Assembly: GCA_028278225.1 (NCBI GenBank)
Contig: JANQEU010000095.1
Coordinates: 186,001-250,000 of the forward strand
Source of the DNA: Cyclobacteriaceae bacterium
GTDB lineage: Bacteria > Bacteroidota > Bacteroidia > Cytophagales > Cyclobacteriaceae
Direction of reading: 5' to 3'
DNA length: 64,000 nucleotides
The notes beneath the pieces were generated by a model. That model was given only the letters and a program-made list of their open reading frames with translations. It ran no database searches and had not been told where the DNA came from. Positions 53,170 to 62,300 of the stretch are shown here, one piece after another. Position 1 is the stretch's first letter. The number at the start of each line of letters is the position of its first letter. A program made the position numbers and the translations under genes.

Positions 53170-55449
53170 TTATGGTTGCAATTCGAAAGATCTAGTGTCA
53201 ATATATTTATAGGCTTTTTTGCAATACCTGATATCTGCTTCCCTCCAGCTTACGTATCCTTTGATATTATCACTTTTACCTTTTGGGTTGAGTGAGCTCA
53301 TTGCAACCATTTCCCTATTTTTATCATCGGTTATAATTGCAAAGTCCTTTTCTCTAAAAAACTTTAGTTTCTTGTCATCTTCCGTTAAAGCATATTTCAA
53401 ATGAATCCCTTCGTCATCAACTAAATTTCTGAACTTCTCATTATACTCCTGTAAGAACTTTGACTTTTCTTTGTCATCTTTAAAAATTATGATTCTTTGA
53501 ACCTTAATGCCTGTTCTCAGAATGTTGGATTTATGGATGTGATCCGCTAAGGTTTTCTCAGGTTTAGTTTCCCATCTGTCTTTTGTTTTCTCTTTTGAGT
53601 TTTTATCAGATTTCATATCCTCCTGAAATAACTCAATTACGAACTCCTTTTTACAAACAGCTTTGATGAAACTATTTTCATATAATCTATCAACGACTCC
53701 AAATAAATCATCATAGTAATATCTCCCAAGTGACAGCAATAATGACTTTTCCATCAAATTCTTAACACCTGGCAACTCATGTATTGGCCGCGGTATTTCT
53801 TCTTTAATTGGATCCGAATATTTGTAAAAATTCCTTGTGGCATCAATTCTTTTGGGAACAATCTGTTTAACTAACTTTTTTTGAACAGGCTTTAAGATAC
53901 TCTGGGCGTCATCTGGATAAATTTGGATTTCCGGATGCCCTTCCACCATATGATTTATTTGGATATCCCCAAGATATTTTGAACTCGTCCTAATTTTGGT
54001 ATCTTTTATTTTCTTATAGGTGGACTCCCTAACTTCCCAAATTTCAACCCCTCGCACTGGTGTCCCAATATCAGTTAAAGATGAAGTGTTCTCTTTTATC
54101 ATATCCTCATATCTATCCCGTGATTTGTTCTCAAATGTTGCTCCAGCGCCCAGGATGCCCAACGAAAGTTCTTTCATATCCCATTTCTGAAACAATTTCT
54201 GATACCACTTCATCCTCTGCAACTTTTCCTCAAAAACTGATTTTTCATACGGTTTATCACTATCTGGATTATAAAACATTGCGGCAATCCTTAGACTTAT
54301 GATTTCCTTGACACTAGGGTAATCTCGCAGGATGAATTGTGGAAATTTTTTAAAGCTTTTCACTCGAACCAAAGGAACAATCAAAGACATAATTACTCCC
54401 ACAATTAGCGCCAAGTAAAGATTATACAACCACATCTCTCCAAGGAAACGCATTCCTAGATTACCCAGATTATTGGATAATGTTAATTTAGATTTCTTTG
54501 TTTCTGAGCCAGAGACTTGTTCAGTATTATATCCTAAAATATCAGAAATGATCGGGATTTTTTCGATGACTTCCTTAATTCCACTATTGTCAGGATATTC
54601 ATCAAATAGAATGAAATCAATTGCAAACAGCACATTATCATCATCCCTTTTTTTCTTCCAAAATGTTTTAACAGATCCAATATTGCTTTCTATGTCATGG
54701 TAGCTCTTTGTTATACCACAACGGCATTTGTAATCGCCTGTATTCAACATATTGGGCAAAGAAGCTTCAACAAAATCTACATCTTTGTATTTGCCATTCT
54801 CATAAGCAGTTTTATACCAAGGACGTTCAAATGCTTTGAAATTTGAACCATCAAAAGTGTTATTAGCAGGATAGATACTAAATAAGCCATTCTCGTTTGA
54901 ATAGAAGTAAATCCATGAAATACCGACATTTACCCACTTAAAATTTTGTGCAATTAACTCACTGATGCCGAATACTTTCGTGAGTTCGTTTGTGTAACGG
55001 TCTTCTCTTTGCAGGTCAAGTTCTTTGATTATTTGAGTGAAAACGTCATCGTAATATTGAAGCTCCCGGTCGCTTATACTAGTTAGGGGTTGTTTATCTT
55101 CATCGATAGGTAACAATTCATAAAAAGCCCTGGAGTTATCAAAATAAATATCTTCAACCAGTCCAATTCGGGAGGAATGGTTAGTTCCCAGTTCCTCTAA
55201 TCTTACAAGTCTATTCTCCGAATTTCCGTGAGACTCATTTAGTAGTCTTTCCACATTGTAATCCAGAGAGTCCCAAAAAATTTCGTCATTGGGCTCGATC
55301 CAAGTATTATTCTCCCACCGCTCAATTTCCTTAACATAGTTATTGAATTCAATAATGATCCTAACCAAGAAAATCAACAGGAAAGAAAAAATCGTGATAG
55401 CTGAAAAGGACCCCAAAATCCTTTTTATTATTGCCTTTGCATAAATCAT
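53170..55449 (-). CDS. Orphan membrane protein with Cache-like sensor region
   Basis: 759 residues. A membrane helix at about residues 12-33 (SFSAITIFSFLLIFLVRIII), a long extracytoplasmic region, a second helix at about 345-365 (LYLALIVGVIMSLIVPLVRV) and a cytoplasmic C-terminal half. The outer region contains WIYFYSNENGLFSIYPA ... ERPWYKTAYENGK, the pattern of dCache ligand-binding domains in receptors and kinases. The C-terminal half carries no HisKA, HAMP, GGDEF or HTH motif that I can recognise; it ends FAIITDDKNREMVAMSSLNP ... GYVSWREADIRYCKKA. The gene is visibly more AT-rich and Lys/Asp-rich than its neighbours and stands alone, which suggests horizontal transfer. It may be a receptor with a novel output domain; function unassigned. 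Confidence 0.7.
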   Translation of the reverse strand: MIYAKAIIKRILGSFSAITIFSFLLIFLVRIIIEFNNYVKEIERWENNTWIEPNDEIFWDSLDYNVERLLNESHGNSENRLVRLEELGTNHSSRIGLVEDIYFDNSRAFYELLPIDEDKQPLTSISDRELQYYDDVFTQIIKELDLQREDRYTNELTKVFGISELIAQNFKWVNVGISWIYFYSNENGLFSIYPANNTFDGSNFKAFERPWYKTAYENGKYKDVDFVEASLPNMLNTGDYKCRCGITKSYHDIESNIGSVKTFWKKKRDDDNVLFAIDFILFDEYPDNSGIKEVIEKIPIISDILGYNTEQVSGSETKKSKLTLSNNLGNLGMRFLGEMWLYNLYLALIVGVIMSLIVPLVRVKSFKKFPQFILRDYPSVKEIISLRIAAMFYNPDSDKPYEKSVFEEKLQRMKWYQKLFQKWDMKELSLGILGAGATFENKSRDRYEDMIKENTSSLTDIGTPVRGVEIWEVRESTYKKIKDTKIRTSSKYLGDIQINHMVEGHPEIQIYPDDAQSILKPVQKKLVKQIVPKRIDATRNFYKYSDPIKEEIPRPIHELPGVKNLMEKSLLLSLGRYYYDDLFGVVDRLYENSFIKAVCKKEFVIELFQEDMKSDKNSKEKTKDRWETKPEKTLADHIHKSNILRTGIKVQRIIIFKDDKEKSKFLQEYNEKFRNLVDDEGIHLKYALTEDDKKLKFFREKDFAIITDDKNREMVAMSSLNPKGKSDNIKGYVSWREADIRYCKKAYKYIDTRSFELQP

Positions 55450-55481
55450 AAATTAGGTTGTTTTGATTAAGGCTTCACTAA

Positions 55482-55501
55482 TATATACATTTATATACAT
55501 T
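55482..55501. promoter_or_regulatory. Tandem 10-bp repeat TATATACATT x2 in a divergent promoter
   Basis: Two perfect head-to-tail copies (55482-55491 and 55492-55501) between the orphan receptor gene (starts 55449, minus) and the PLP enzyme (starts 55546, plus). One helical turn spacing fits a protein site, but the AT-rich composition makes it weak evidence. Confidence 0.25.
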
Positions 55502-55545
55502 TAACTTAACGTAACGTCATCTAGAATCCGCCTAAGAGCTGTCAT

Positions 55546-56490
55546 ATGGAAATACCTGCCTTAAGTGATATCAAACGTGCACATCAGAGAATTGAAAGGT
55601 TTATACAATACACTCCTGTATTCACTTCAGATTCTTTGAATACCATTACCGGCGCCAACTTATATTTTAAGTGCGAAAACTTTCAGAAAACAGGTTCATT
55701 TAAACTACGAGGCGCTACAAACGCAGTGTTATCGGTACGTCCCGAGGAGCGATCAGCCGGATTTGCCACACATTCTTCAGGCAATCACGGACAGGCACTC
55801 GCATACGCAGCAAAGATCGCCGAAGTGCCGGCATACATTGTCATGCCTGAAAACGCTTCTAAAGTAAAGATCAAGGCTGTCGAAGGGTATGGCGCTGAAA
55901 TAGTTTTATGCAAACCAACGGAAGCTGACCGTGTGAATACCTGTAATGAAGTCATAAAAAAAACAGGCGCCGCTTTAATTCCACCCTTCCATGATCCCCG
56001 GATCATCGCCGGCCAGGCCACCGCGGCAAAGGAACTGATCGAAGACACCGAGGATCTGGATTACCTTCTCACCCCGGTAGGTGGGGGCGGACTCGCTGCG
56101 GGGAGCGCACTTGCCGTCAAATACCTGACGCCATCTACGAAATTTATTATCGGAGAACCCAAAAACGCAGATGATACATACCGGTCTTTTCGGGAAGGAA
56201 AAGTTATACCGGTCAAAAATCCCGATACTATTGCTGACGGACTCAGAGTAACTGTTGGTCAGCTGAACTTTGAAATAATCAAAGACATTGCCTCGGATAT
56301 TGTAACAATAACGGAAGAGGAAATTATGGAGGCCATGAAACTGGTCTGGGAGCGGATGAAAATTATCATTGAGCCGTCCTCCGCAGTTCCGTTTGCTGTT
56401 GTATTAAAACAAAAAAATATATTTGAACAGAAAAATGTCGGCATAATCTTTACCGGTGGAAATGTTGATATGAGCAATTTGCCTTTTTAA
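55546..56490 (+). CDS. PLP-dependent threonine dehydratase / serine racemase family enzyme
   Basis: 314 residues of fold-type II PLP enzyme. The cofactor lysine is Lys53 in TGSFKLRGA; the substrate loop is SSGNHGQALAYAA and the phosphate-binding glycine loop is TPVGGGGLAAGSA. It lacks the C-terminal ACT-like regulatory domain of biosynthetic IlvA, and its length matches catabolic threonine/serine dehydratases, serine racemase and L-threo-3-hydroxyaspartate ammonia-lyase. These cannot be told apart from sequence alone. It works in the cytoplasm on hydroxy-amino acids. It is followed after ten bases by a peptidase gene, so the two may be co-transcribed. Confidence 0.88.
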   Translation: MEIPALSDIKRAHQRIERFIQYTPVFTSDSLNTITGANLYFKCENFQKTGSFKLRGATNAVLSVRPEERSAGFATHSSGNHGQALAYAAKIAEVPAYIVMPENASKVKIKAVEGYGAEIVLCKPTEADRVNTCNEVIKKTGAALIPPFHDPRIIAGQATAAKELIEDTEDLDYLLTPVGGGGLAAGSALAVKYLTPSTKFIIGEPKNADDTYRSFREGKVIPVKNPDTIADGLRVTVGQLNFEIIKDIASDIVTITEEEIMEAMKLVWERMKIIIEPSSAVPFAVVLKQKNIFEQKNVGIIFTGGNVDMSNLPF

Positions 56491-56500
56491 AACCTCAACA

Positions 56501-58657
56501 ATGAAAAAACTTGCATTGACCATCATTTTGACAGCGGTTGTCAGCCCCCTTTTCAGTCAAAACCAGCTTTCCTTGCAACATTTAACGGATGGAACATTCG
56601 AGCAGCGTACGGTTGAATCTGTAAACTGGATGAACGACGGGCGGTATTATTCCGCTCTGAGTGAGAACAAGATCATAAAATACGATATCACAACCGGAAA
56701 CCAGCTGGAAGTATTGGTGGATGGTGACGCCCTTAAAATTGAGATCTCGACATATGAACTAAGTGCCGACGAAAAGAAGATATTGTTGCTTACGGACAGG
56801 CAATCCGTTTATCGGCGATCATACACTGCGGTTTATTACGTTCACGAAATCGGCAGTACGGGGATAACAAAGCTCTCCTCCGGAAGACAGGCTTATGCGA
56901 CTTTCTCCCCGGATGGAACTAAAGTGGCCTTTACGAGAGATAATAACCTGTTCTTTGTGGATCTGGATAGCAATGTTGAGAAAGCCATTACAGATGATGG
57001 CAAGTTCAATTTTATCATCAATGGCAGCACGGACTGGGTATACGAGGAAGAATTATATCTGACCAAAGCATTTGAGTGGGCACCCGATGGCAGCAAAATA
57101 GCATTCTATCGATTCGATGAGTCTGATGTTAGCGAATACAACATGCAAAAATGGAATGACGGCGCCCTTTACCCCGAAGATTATGTTTACAAGTATCCCA
57201 AAGCAGGTGAGGACAATTCCATCGTGGAAATACAGGTGTACCACCTGGGGGATGGGGAAAAAGTAAAAGTCGACATAGGTGAGGACGGAGATATTTATAT
57301 CCCGAGGATCTACTGGACGAAAAACGCCGATCTGCTATCGGTTCAGCGACTGAACCGACTTCAAAATAAGCTTGATATTCTCCATGTAAATGCCGCTACC
57401 GGATCCTCGGATATTATTTTAACCGACCGGTCGGATACCTATATAGATTTCACTTTTTGTGATGATCTGACCTATCTGGATAACGGGCAACAGTTTATTT
57501 TCAGCAGTGAAAAAAGTGGATTTAAACACTTTTATCTCCATGATCTGGACGGTTCGCTGGTAACCCGGATCACTTCCGGAAATTATGAAGCCACAGGCCT
57601 TGTCGGGCTGGACCAATCTGTCAAAACTCCGGTATTGTACTATACCTCGACTGAAGACTCTCCACTGGAAGAAGCTCTTTATAAGATCAACCTGAAAGGA
57701 AAGGGTAAATCCCGATTAACTACCGGAAACGGCGTTGTGTCCATCGACATGAGCGATGATGCGAAGTATTATATGAATTATCAGACCAGTGCTGACGCTC
57801 CCTTGAGGGTGGAATTGTACAAAACAGCCAAAAACGAAAAAATAAAAGACCTTGAAACCAATGAGGACCTGAGAAGCAATATAGAGAAGTACAATCTGGT
57901 TACGAAAGAGTTTTTTTCATTCAGGATTGATGACGGAACGGAGCTTAACGGATATTTCCTCAAGCCCAATGATTTCGATGAGGGTAAGCAATATCCCGTC
58001 CTTATGTTCCAGTACAGTGGCCCCGGGTCGCGAAGTGTTGCGAACAGTTCCTCTTTCCGGTCACGGTCCATGTGGCATCAGTACCTGGTTCAAAATGGAT
58101 ATTTGATTGCTGTTGTCGATGGCAGAGGCACGGGCTACCGGGGTGAACAATTCAAAAAAATGACCTATGGAAACATGGGATATTACGAAGTTGAGGATCA
58201 AATCGCAGCAGGAAGGTATATAAGTTCCCTGCCTTACACAGATCCCACCCGCATCGGCATATGGGGATGGAGTTATGGGGGGTATATGTCCTCCATGTGC
58301 ATTTTCAAGGGGGGAGATGTATTTAAGACAGCCATTGCTGTGGCCCCGTTTACCTGGCGGTATTATGATACCATTTATTCAGAGCGATACCTTGGCCTGC
58401 CGCAGGACAACCCCAAAGGATATGACGACAATAGTCCGGTCACCCACGCGGACAAGCTTACCGGCAACTATTTCCTGATACATGGCACCGGGGATGACAA
58501 TGTACACTTTCAGATTGCGGTTGCCATTCAAAATGAATTAATAAAAGCCGGAAAGCAGTTTAGAAGCTTCTACTACCCCGACAAGGCCCATGGATTGCGG
58601 GGGCGACATGACCACCTTTTTGAAATGATGACAGCTTACATTTTTGAAAATCTTTGA
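56501..58657 (+). CDS. Dipeptidyl-peptidase IV family serine peptidase (S9)
   Basis: 718 residues with a signal peptide (MKKLALTIILTAVVSPLFSQ), so probably periplasmic. Residues about 25-470 are the eight-bladed beta-propeller (DPPIV_N; the double-Glu site is VYEEELYLTKAFEWAPDG). The C-terminal alpha/beta hydrolase carries Ser591 in GWSYGGYMSS, the Asp665/666 pair in GTGDDNVHFQ and His697 in KAHGLRG. DPP IV cleaves dipeptides with Pro or Ala in second position from N-termini; in Bacteroidota it helps in peptide uptake. All residues of the triad are present. The last bases overlap the next gene. Confidence 0.94.
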   Translation: MKKLALTIILTAVVSPLFSQNQLSLQHLTDGTFEQRTVESVNWMNDGRYYSALSENKIIKYDITTGNQLEVLVDGDALKIEISTYELSADEKKILLLTDRQSVYRRSYTAVYYVHEIGSTGITKLSSGRQAYATFSPDGTKVAFTRDNNLFFVDLDSNVEKAITDDGKFNFIINGSTDWVYEEELYLTKAFEWAPDGSKIAFYRFDESDVSEYNMQKWNDGALYPEDYVYKYPKAGEDNSIVEIQVYHLGDGEKVKVDIGEDGDIYIPRIYWTKNADLLSVQRLNRLQNKLDILHVNAATGSSDIILTDRSDTYIDFTFCDDLTYLDNGQQFIFSSEKSGFKHFYLHDLDGSLVTRITSGNYEATGLVGLDQSVKTPVLYYTSTEDSPLEEALYKINLKGKGKSRLTTGNGVVSIDMSDDAKYYMNYQTSADAPLRVELYKTAKNEKIKDLETNEDLRSNIEKYNLVTKEFFSFRIDDGTELNGYFLKPNDFDEGKQYPVLMFQYSGPGSRSVANSSSFRSRSMWHQYLVQNGYLIAVVDGRGTGYRGEQFKKMTYGNMGYYEVEDQIAAGRYISSLPYTDPTRIGIWGWSYGGYMSSMCIFKGGDVFKTAIAVAPFTWRYYDTIYSERYLGLPQDNPKGYDDNSPVTHADKLTGNYFLIHGTGDDNVHFQIAVAIQNELIKAGKQFRSFYYPDKAHGLRGRHDHLFEMMTAYIFENL

Positions 58658-59544
58658 GTAGAAAGTTTTTCATTCTGGTCAATCCCAGGGCTGGGAGGGA
58701 AAAGGTCGCTAAGATCACAAGGGAGATTTCTTCCTTCCTGGAATCAAAAAGCTGTGATTTTGAAATATTCGAAACAAAACCTGATCTACGTGGCACGGCG
58801 ACCGTCCGGGATAACCTTGATCCCTCCCACTCAGACCTGGCTGTTGTTGGAGGTGATGGCACCATCAATGAAGCAGTTAACGGATTGCAGGCGGACATTC
58901 CGGTAAGTTTCATCCCGGCGGGATCAGGAGATGATTTCGTGAAAAACATCGATATCGGGGAAAGGCTAAGTGACCATCTCGAAACGGCTTTTTATGGAGA
59001 GGTGCGTTCCATTGACATAGGGGATTGTAATGGTCGGAAACTCCTAAATGGTGTTGGTGTGGGGTTCGACGGTCAGATCGTAGCGGACATGCAGGAGCGC
59101 AGTGTCCCGTTGCTGAGTGGCCAGGCGAAATATTATTACCATGTATTACATATTCTTTCTTCATACCGGCACCGCTCCTACCAACTACAAATGGACGGCA
59201 GAAATACAACTGAAAAACTCATTCTTCTCACCATTGCAAATGGGACCACTTTCGGAGGGGGATTCATGTTGACACCAGATGCGAAAATTGATGATGGTTT
59301 GCTCGATGTGTGTACCATCGGCAGAATTTCAGGATTCAAAAGATATTTGAACATCCTGAGGCTACAGAATGGCTCTCACGGAGTGCTGAAAGCCGTGAAC
59401 TTTCACAAAGTCAAAGAAATCGAGATCGCAGCAAATGACCAGCTGGAAGGTCATATTGATGGCGAATACCTGGGAAAACCTCCTTTTAAAATTCGGGTTT
59501 TGCCCAAATCACTGATGATCAGGGCAAGACCTATTTCTTCTTAA
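58654..59544 (+). CDS. Diacylglycerol/lipid kinase family protein (DagK/YegS type)
   Basis: 296 residues. The best start is a TTG at 58654 overlapping the upstream stop (TTGA), giving MSRKFFILVNPRAGREK directly before the family signature. Motifs: NPRAGR, nucleotide site VVGGDGTINEAVNGL and PAGSGDDFVKNI, then the lipid-binding beta-sandwich with FGGGFMLTPDAKIDDGLLDV. These enzymes phosphorylate diacylglycerol or related lipids at the inner membrane surface; the substrate is uncertain. Translational coupling to the DPP IV gene is likely. The 3' end overlaps the convergent lgt gene by 14 bp. Confidence 0.9.
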   Translation: MSRKFFILVNPRAGREKVAKITREISSFLESKSCDFEIFETKPDLRGTATVRDNLDPSHSDLAVVGGDGTINEAVNGLQADIPVSFIPAGSGDDFVKNIDIGERLSDHLETAFYGEVRSIDIGDCNGRKLLNGVGVGFDGQIVADMQERSVPLLSGQAKYYYHVLHILSSYRHRSYQLQMDGRNTTEKLILLTIANGTTFGGGFMLTPDAKIDDGLLDVCTIGRISGFKRYLNILRLQNGSHGVLKAVNFHKVKEIEIAANDQLEGHIDGEYLGKPPFKIRVLPKSLMIRARPISS

Positions 59545-60313
59545 CTGCAGCTTTCTTACGGAATCTCAGGTACGTCCAAACCGTGATGGTAATCAGGATA
59601 ATAGAAATGAACTGGGAATGGGACAGCACATCGTCGATAATGAACCCCCTTCTTAAGTCTCCCCTGAAGATCTCGATGACCGATCTCCCGGCAGCATACA
59701 TGATGATGTAAATAAAGAAAAGCTGACCTTCAAATCGCTTGTGCCTCTTGAACATCCACAACACTCCCAGTATTGTAACCAGTAAAGTTGCTTCATACAG
59801 CTGGGTCGGATGAAGCGATGTATGCAGCGGGTTCGCCTGCGAGTGTTCATCGGTAAATGTTACCCCCAAAATTGAATCTGTCGGTGTGCCATAGCAGCAC
59901 CCTGCAAAAAAACAACCCATCCTGCCAAAGAGATGAACGATCACCCCGGCAATAGCCAGCCTGTCCAGTACAGGCCACAAGGGCCATTTTTCTTTTCTGA
60001 AAAACCAAATGGCCACCGGTATCGCAAATAGTAATGATCCGTAGAAAACAAATCCCTGCCTGAAATTCTTAAGCATATTTGAAGGTGGACTGAAGTAGTA
60101 ATCAGGCTTCTCCATGTAAAACAGCAATTTCCCGCCGATGAACGCCGCAACAATGATGTACAATGCCAGGTTTTGGATCTTTTCCGGTTTAATACCCAAT
60201 TCTTTCTGTCCGGCATTTGCCATGTACAGGTAGCCGGAGATCGCCCCCAGCATGATCATGAATCCATAGGTATGGATCGTCAGATTGCCAATATCAAATA
60301 ACTCGGGATGCAC
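59531..60313 (-). CDS. lgt: Prolipoprotein diacylglyceryl transferase
   Basis: 260 residues with about seven membrane helices. The family signature is GRMGCFFAGCCYGTPTD, with the conserved Arg and following Gly, and HPTQLYEA downstream. Lgt transfers diacylglycerol from phosphatidylglycerol to the lipobox cysteine of prolipoproteins in the inner membrane, the first step of lipoprotein maturation. The start MHPELFDIGNLTIHTYG matches the usual Lgt N-terminus, including the HTYG motif. The gene stands alone on the minus strand with a 14-bp tail overlap with the lipid kinase gene. Confidence 0.95.
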   Translation of the reverse strand: MHPELFDIGNLTIHTYGFMIMLGAISGYLYMANAGQKELGIKPEKIQNLALYIIVAAFIGGKLLFYMEKPDYYFSPPSNMLKNFRQGFVFYGSLLFAIPVAIWFFRKEKWPLWPVLDRLAIAGVIVHLFGRMGCFFAGCCYGTPTDSILGVTFTDEHSQANPLHTSLHPTQLYEATLLVTILGVLWMFKRHKRFEGQLFFIYIIMYAAGRSVIEIFRGDLRRGFIIDDVLSHSQFISIILITITVWTYLRFRKKAAVKKK

Positions 60314-60426
60314 CTTATGTGATTTTGAGTGTTAAATTAACGTAGTTCGGGATAAGAAATGTGAATGTCCATCAGAAACCACTTGCGCGATACAGTATTT
60401 CTGAGGTATTTGAGGAAGTAACCTGA

Positions 60427-60554
60427 GAGGCTGTTCAAAAAGCTCTAAAATTACGTGAATGTCACATTGAGGCTCTCGAAATGTTTCTCATAGATGCTTA
60501 AAAATAGGTTTCGAGGACCTCAACCTGACAGAAACCTTGCTTTTTGACAGCTTC
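60427..60554. repeat. MITE/REP-like long imperfect palindrome
   Basis: In the 364-bp gap between lgt and the thioesterase lies a ~128-bp inverted repeat. The outer arms GAGGCTGTTCAAAAAGC (60427-60443) and GCTTTTTGACAGCTTC (60539-60554) pair with one gap, and the inner arms TGTCACATTGAGGCTCTCGAAA and TTTCGAGGACCTCAACCTGACA pair over 22 bases with a few mismatches. The inner arm resembles TTGAG-CTCGAAA repeats that I recall as widespread in Bacteroidota genomes. It is likely a non-autonomous repetitive element. The rest of the gap (60314-60426 and 60555-60677) shows nothing I can support. Confidence 0.65.
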
Positions 60555-60677
60555 TTTACAGTATTCACTCCTAAAATCATTCAGAGATGCGGTAAACGTA
60601 ATTTTGTCGGATTTCATGTCTCAGGTTAATTAATGAATTGTGGTTCAATTTAAAATTAAGCATTCAAAGTTTATTGC

Positions 60678-61157
60678 TCATTTAAAAGGATTGTCACCTT
60701 CATCCTGACTGCTGTCATAGACCCGGATTGCCACAGCTTCGCCTTCGGCAGTCTTTTCTCCCTGGGAATGGAACTCGCAAGACAACACTGTTTTGCGATC
60801 TTTCACCTCTAAAATTTTTGCCCTGAGCTCCACCTCATGATGTGTGGAAGTCGGCTTCAGGTATTTGATATTCAGTGAGCCCGTTGCATAGCGATAAACC
60901 GGGTTGGAATCAAGCGAACGGTTTTCTCTCCGATAAGCATCGGCCATTGCCGTTCCCATACAATGACAATCGATGAGTGTCGCTATTATACCGCCATTCA
61001 GGAGATCCGCCCATCCATGATACTTCTCTTCGGGCATCCATTTGCAAACGGAGACATCGTTTTCCCAGTAGCTCTTAATTTGTAACCCGTCCGGATTATG
61101 TATGCCACACCCGAAACAAACATTCTCAGGCATGTGGTCTTGAAAAAAATCCGTCAT
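60678..61157 (-). CDS. Hotdog-fold thioesterase (PaaI/4HBT family)
   Basis: 159 residues, cytoplasmic. The segment YHGWADLLNGGIIATLIDCHCMGTAM is the hotdog central helix with the HG...NGG..A.L.D signature of acyl-CoA thioesterases; LNIKYLKPTSTHHEVELRAKI is the following strand pair. The N-terminal ENVCFGCGIHNPDGLQI is a Cys-rich addition typical of one PaaI-like subgroup. It probably hydrolyses an acyl-CoA, substrate unknown. It is divergent from the MBL gene across a 117-bp AT-rich region that must hold both promoters. Confidence 0.85.
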   Translation of the reverse strand: MTDFFQDHMPENVCFGCGIHNPDGLQIKSYWENDVSVCKWMPEEKYHGWADLLNGGIIATLIDCHCMGTAMADAYRRENRSLDSNPVYRYATGSLNIKYLKPTSTHHEVELRAKILEVKDRKTVLSCEFHSQGEKTAEGEAVAIRVYDSSQDEGDNPFK

Positions 61158-61274
61158 TTCTTCTTTGATGTTAATTATATTTTTTCTCTTAAATATTCAA
61201 GCCAATATTTCATGCAAATAAATGTGATTTCCTATTAAACTTGTGAGTCTTCATAACACTTATAATTAAGCATC

Positions 61275-62159
61275 ATGATTCACATTTTAGACCTGGGCTT
61301 CCAGGGGTATTCTCATGCCATAGCCGCTTTTCTGATCGAAACCCAAGACGGTCCCGTTTTGATCGAAACAGGTCCTTACTCTACCTTTTCCAATTTGGAA
61401 AGGGAAGTCTCCGGATGCGGATTCAGGATGGAGGATATTAACAATGTCCTTTTGTCACATATCCATCTTGATCATGCGGGAGCATCATGGGCACTGGCTG
61501 AGAAAGGGGCAAATATCTATCTGCACCCTTTCGGTGCGCCGCACATGGAAAATCCTGCCAGGTTGATGGAATCCGCCAGAATGATCTATAAAGAAGAGAT
61601 GGATCGTCTATGGGGTGAAATGAAAAATATTCCTCCCGGCCAATTGAACATCACAGAGGATCGGGAAGAAGTTAAAATAGGTGAACATACATTCAGGAGT
61701 CTGCATACCCCCGGCCATGCCAGACATCACATCGCATGGCTAATGGGAGATATTATCTTCACCGGCGATATCGCAGGTGTTAAAATTGACAGAGGCCCTG
61801 TGGTGCCGCCATGTCCTCCTCCCGATATCAACCTTGAAGACTGGAATAACTCCATTGACCTGATCCTGAAGGAAAAACCAGGGAAACTTTACCTTACTCA
61901 TTTTGGCCCGGTGGAATCCATTGACGAACATCTGAGTGGTCTCAGGGAAATACTGAATGACTGGGCCTGCTGGATAAAAGACAAATGGGAGTCAGGTATG
62001 AGTCCGGAAGAAATAACGCCGCTTTTCATGAAGTATACTGCTTCACAGTTAGCTGACAAAGGGGTAGATCAAAAGGGAATTGAGCGGTATGAGGCTGCCA
62101 ATCCATCCTGGATGAGCGTGGCAGGACTTATTCGCTACTGGAAAAAGAAAGCGATCTGA
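61275..62159 (+). CDS. Metallo-beta-lactamase-fold hydrolase
   Basis: 294 residues, no signal peptide. The zinc motif HxHxDH is His62-Ile-His64-Leu-Asp66-His67 (SHIHLDHAG); further ligands are His in TPGHARHH, Asp in FTGDIAG and His in LTHFGPV. The order and spacing match the glyoxalase II-like MBL family. The C-terminal helices (YEAANPSWMSVAGLIRYWKK) are an extra cap. The substrate cannot be read from the sequence; thioester or lactone hydrolysis is possible. Confidence 0.88.
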   Translation: MIHILDLGFQGYSHAIAAFLIETQDGPVLIETGPYSTFSNLEREVSGCGFRMEDINNVLLSHIHLDHAGASWALAEKGANIYLHPFGAPHMENPARLMESARMIYKEEMDRLWGEMKNIPPGQLNITEDREEVKIGEHTFRSLHTPGHARHHIAWLMGDIIFTGDIAGVKIDRGPVVPPCPPPDINLEDWNNSIDLILKEKPGKLYLTHFGPVESIDEHLSGLREILNDWACWIKDKWESGMSPEEITPLFMKYTASQLADKGVDQKGIERYEAANPSWMSVAGLIRYWKKKAI

Positions 62160-62286
62160 AAATAATTCCTTTCCCCTTTGAATCCAACTGAAGTCTTTAA
62201 CATGGCTTTGATTTCCTTCATCCGGCTGTCTGACCCACATCATTCATCCGGAAGGATTTTCTAATTAGCTTGTATTTATCAAAATA

Positions 62287-62292
62287 GGGAGG
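62287..62292 (+). promoter_or_regulatory. Strong Shine-Dalgarno sequence
   Basis: GGGAGG ends eight bases before the ATG at 62301 of the universal stress gene. Most genes in this window have no such site, as usual for Bacteroidota, so this one stands out and supports the chosen start. Confidence 0.5.
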
Positions 62293-62300
62293 TCTGCGTC

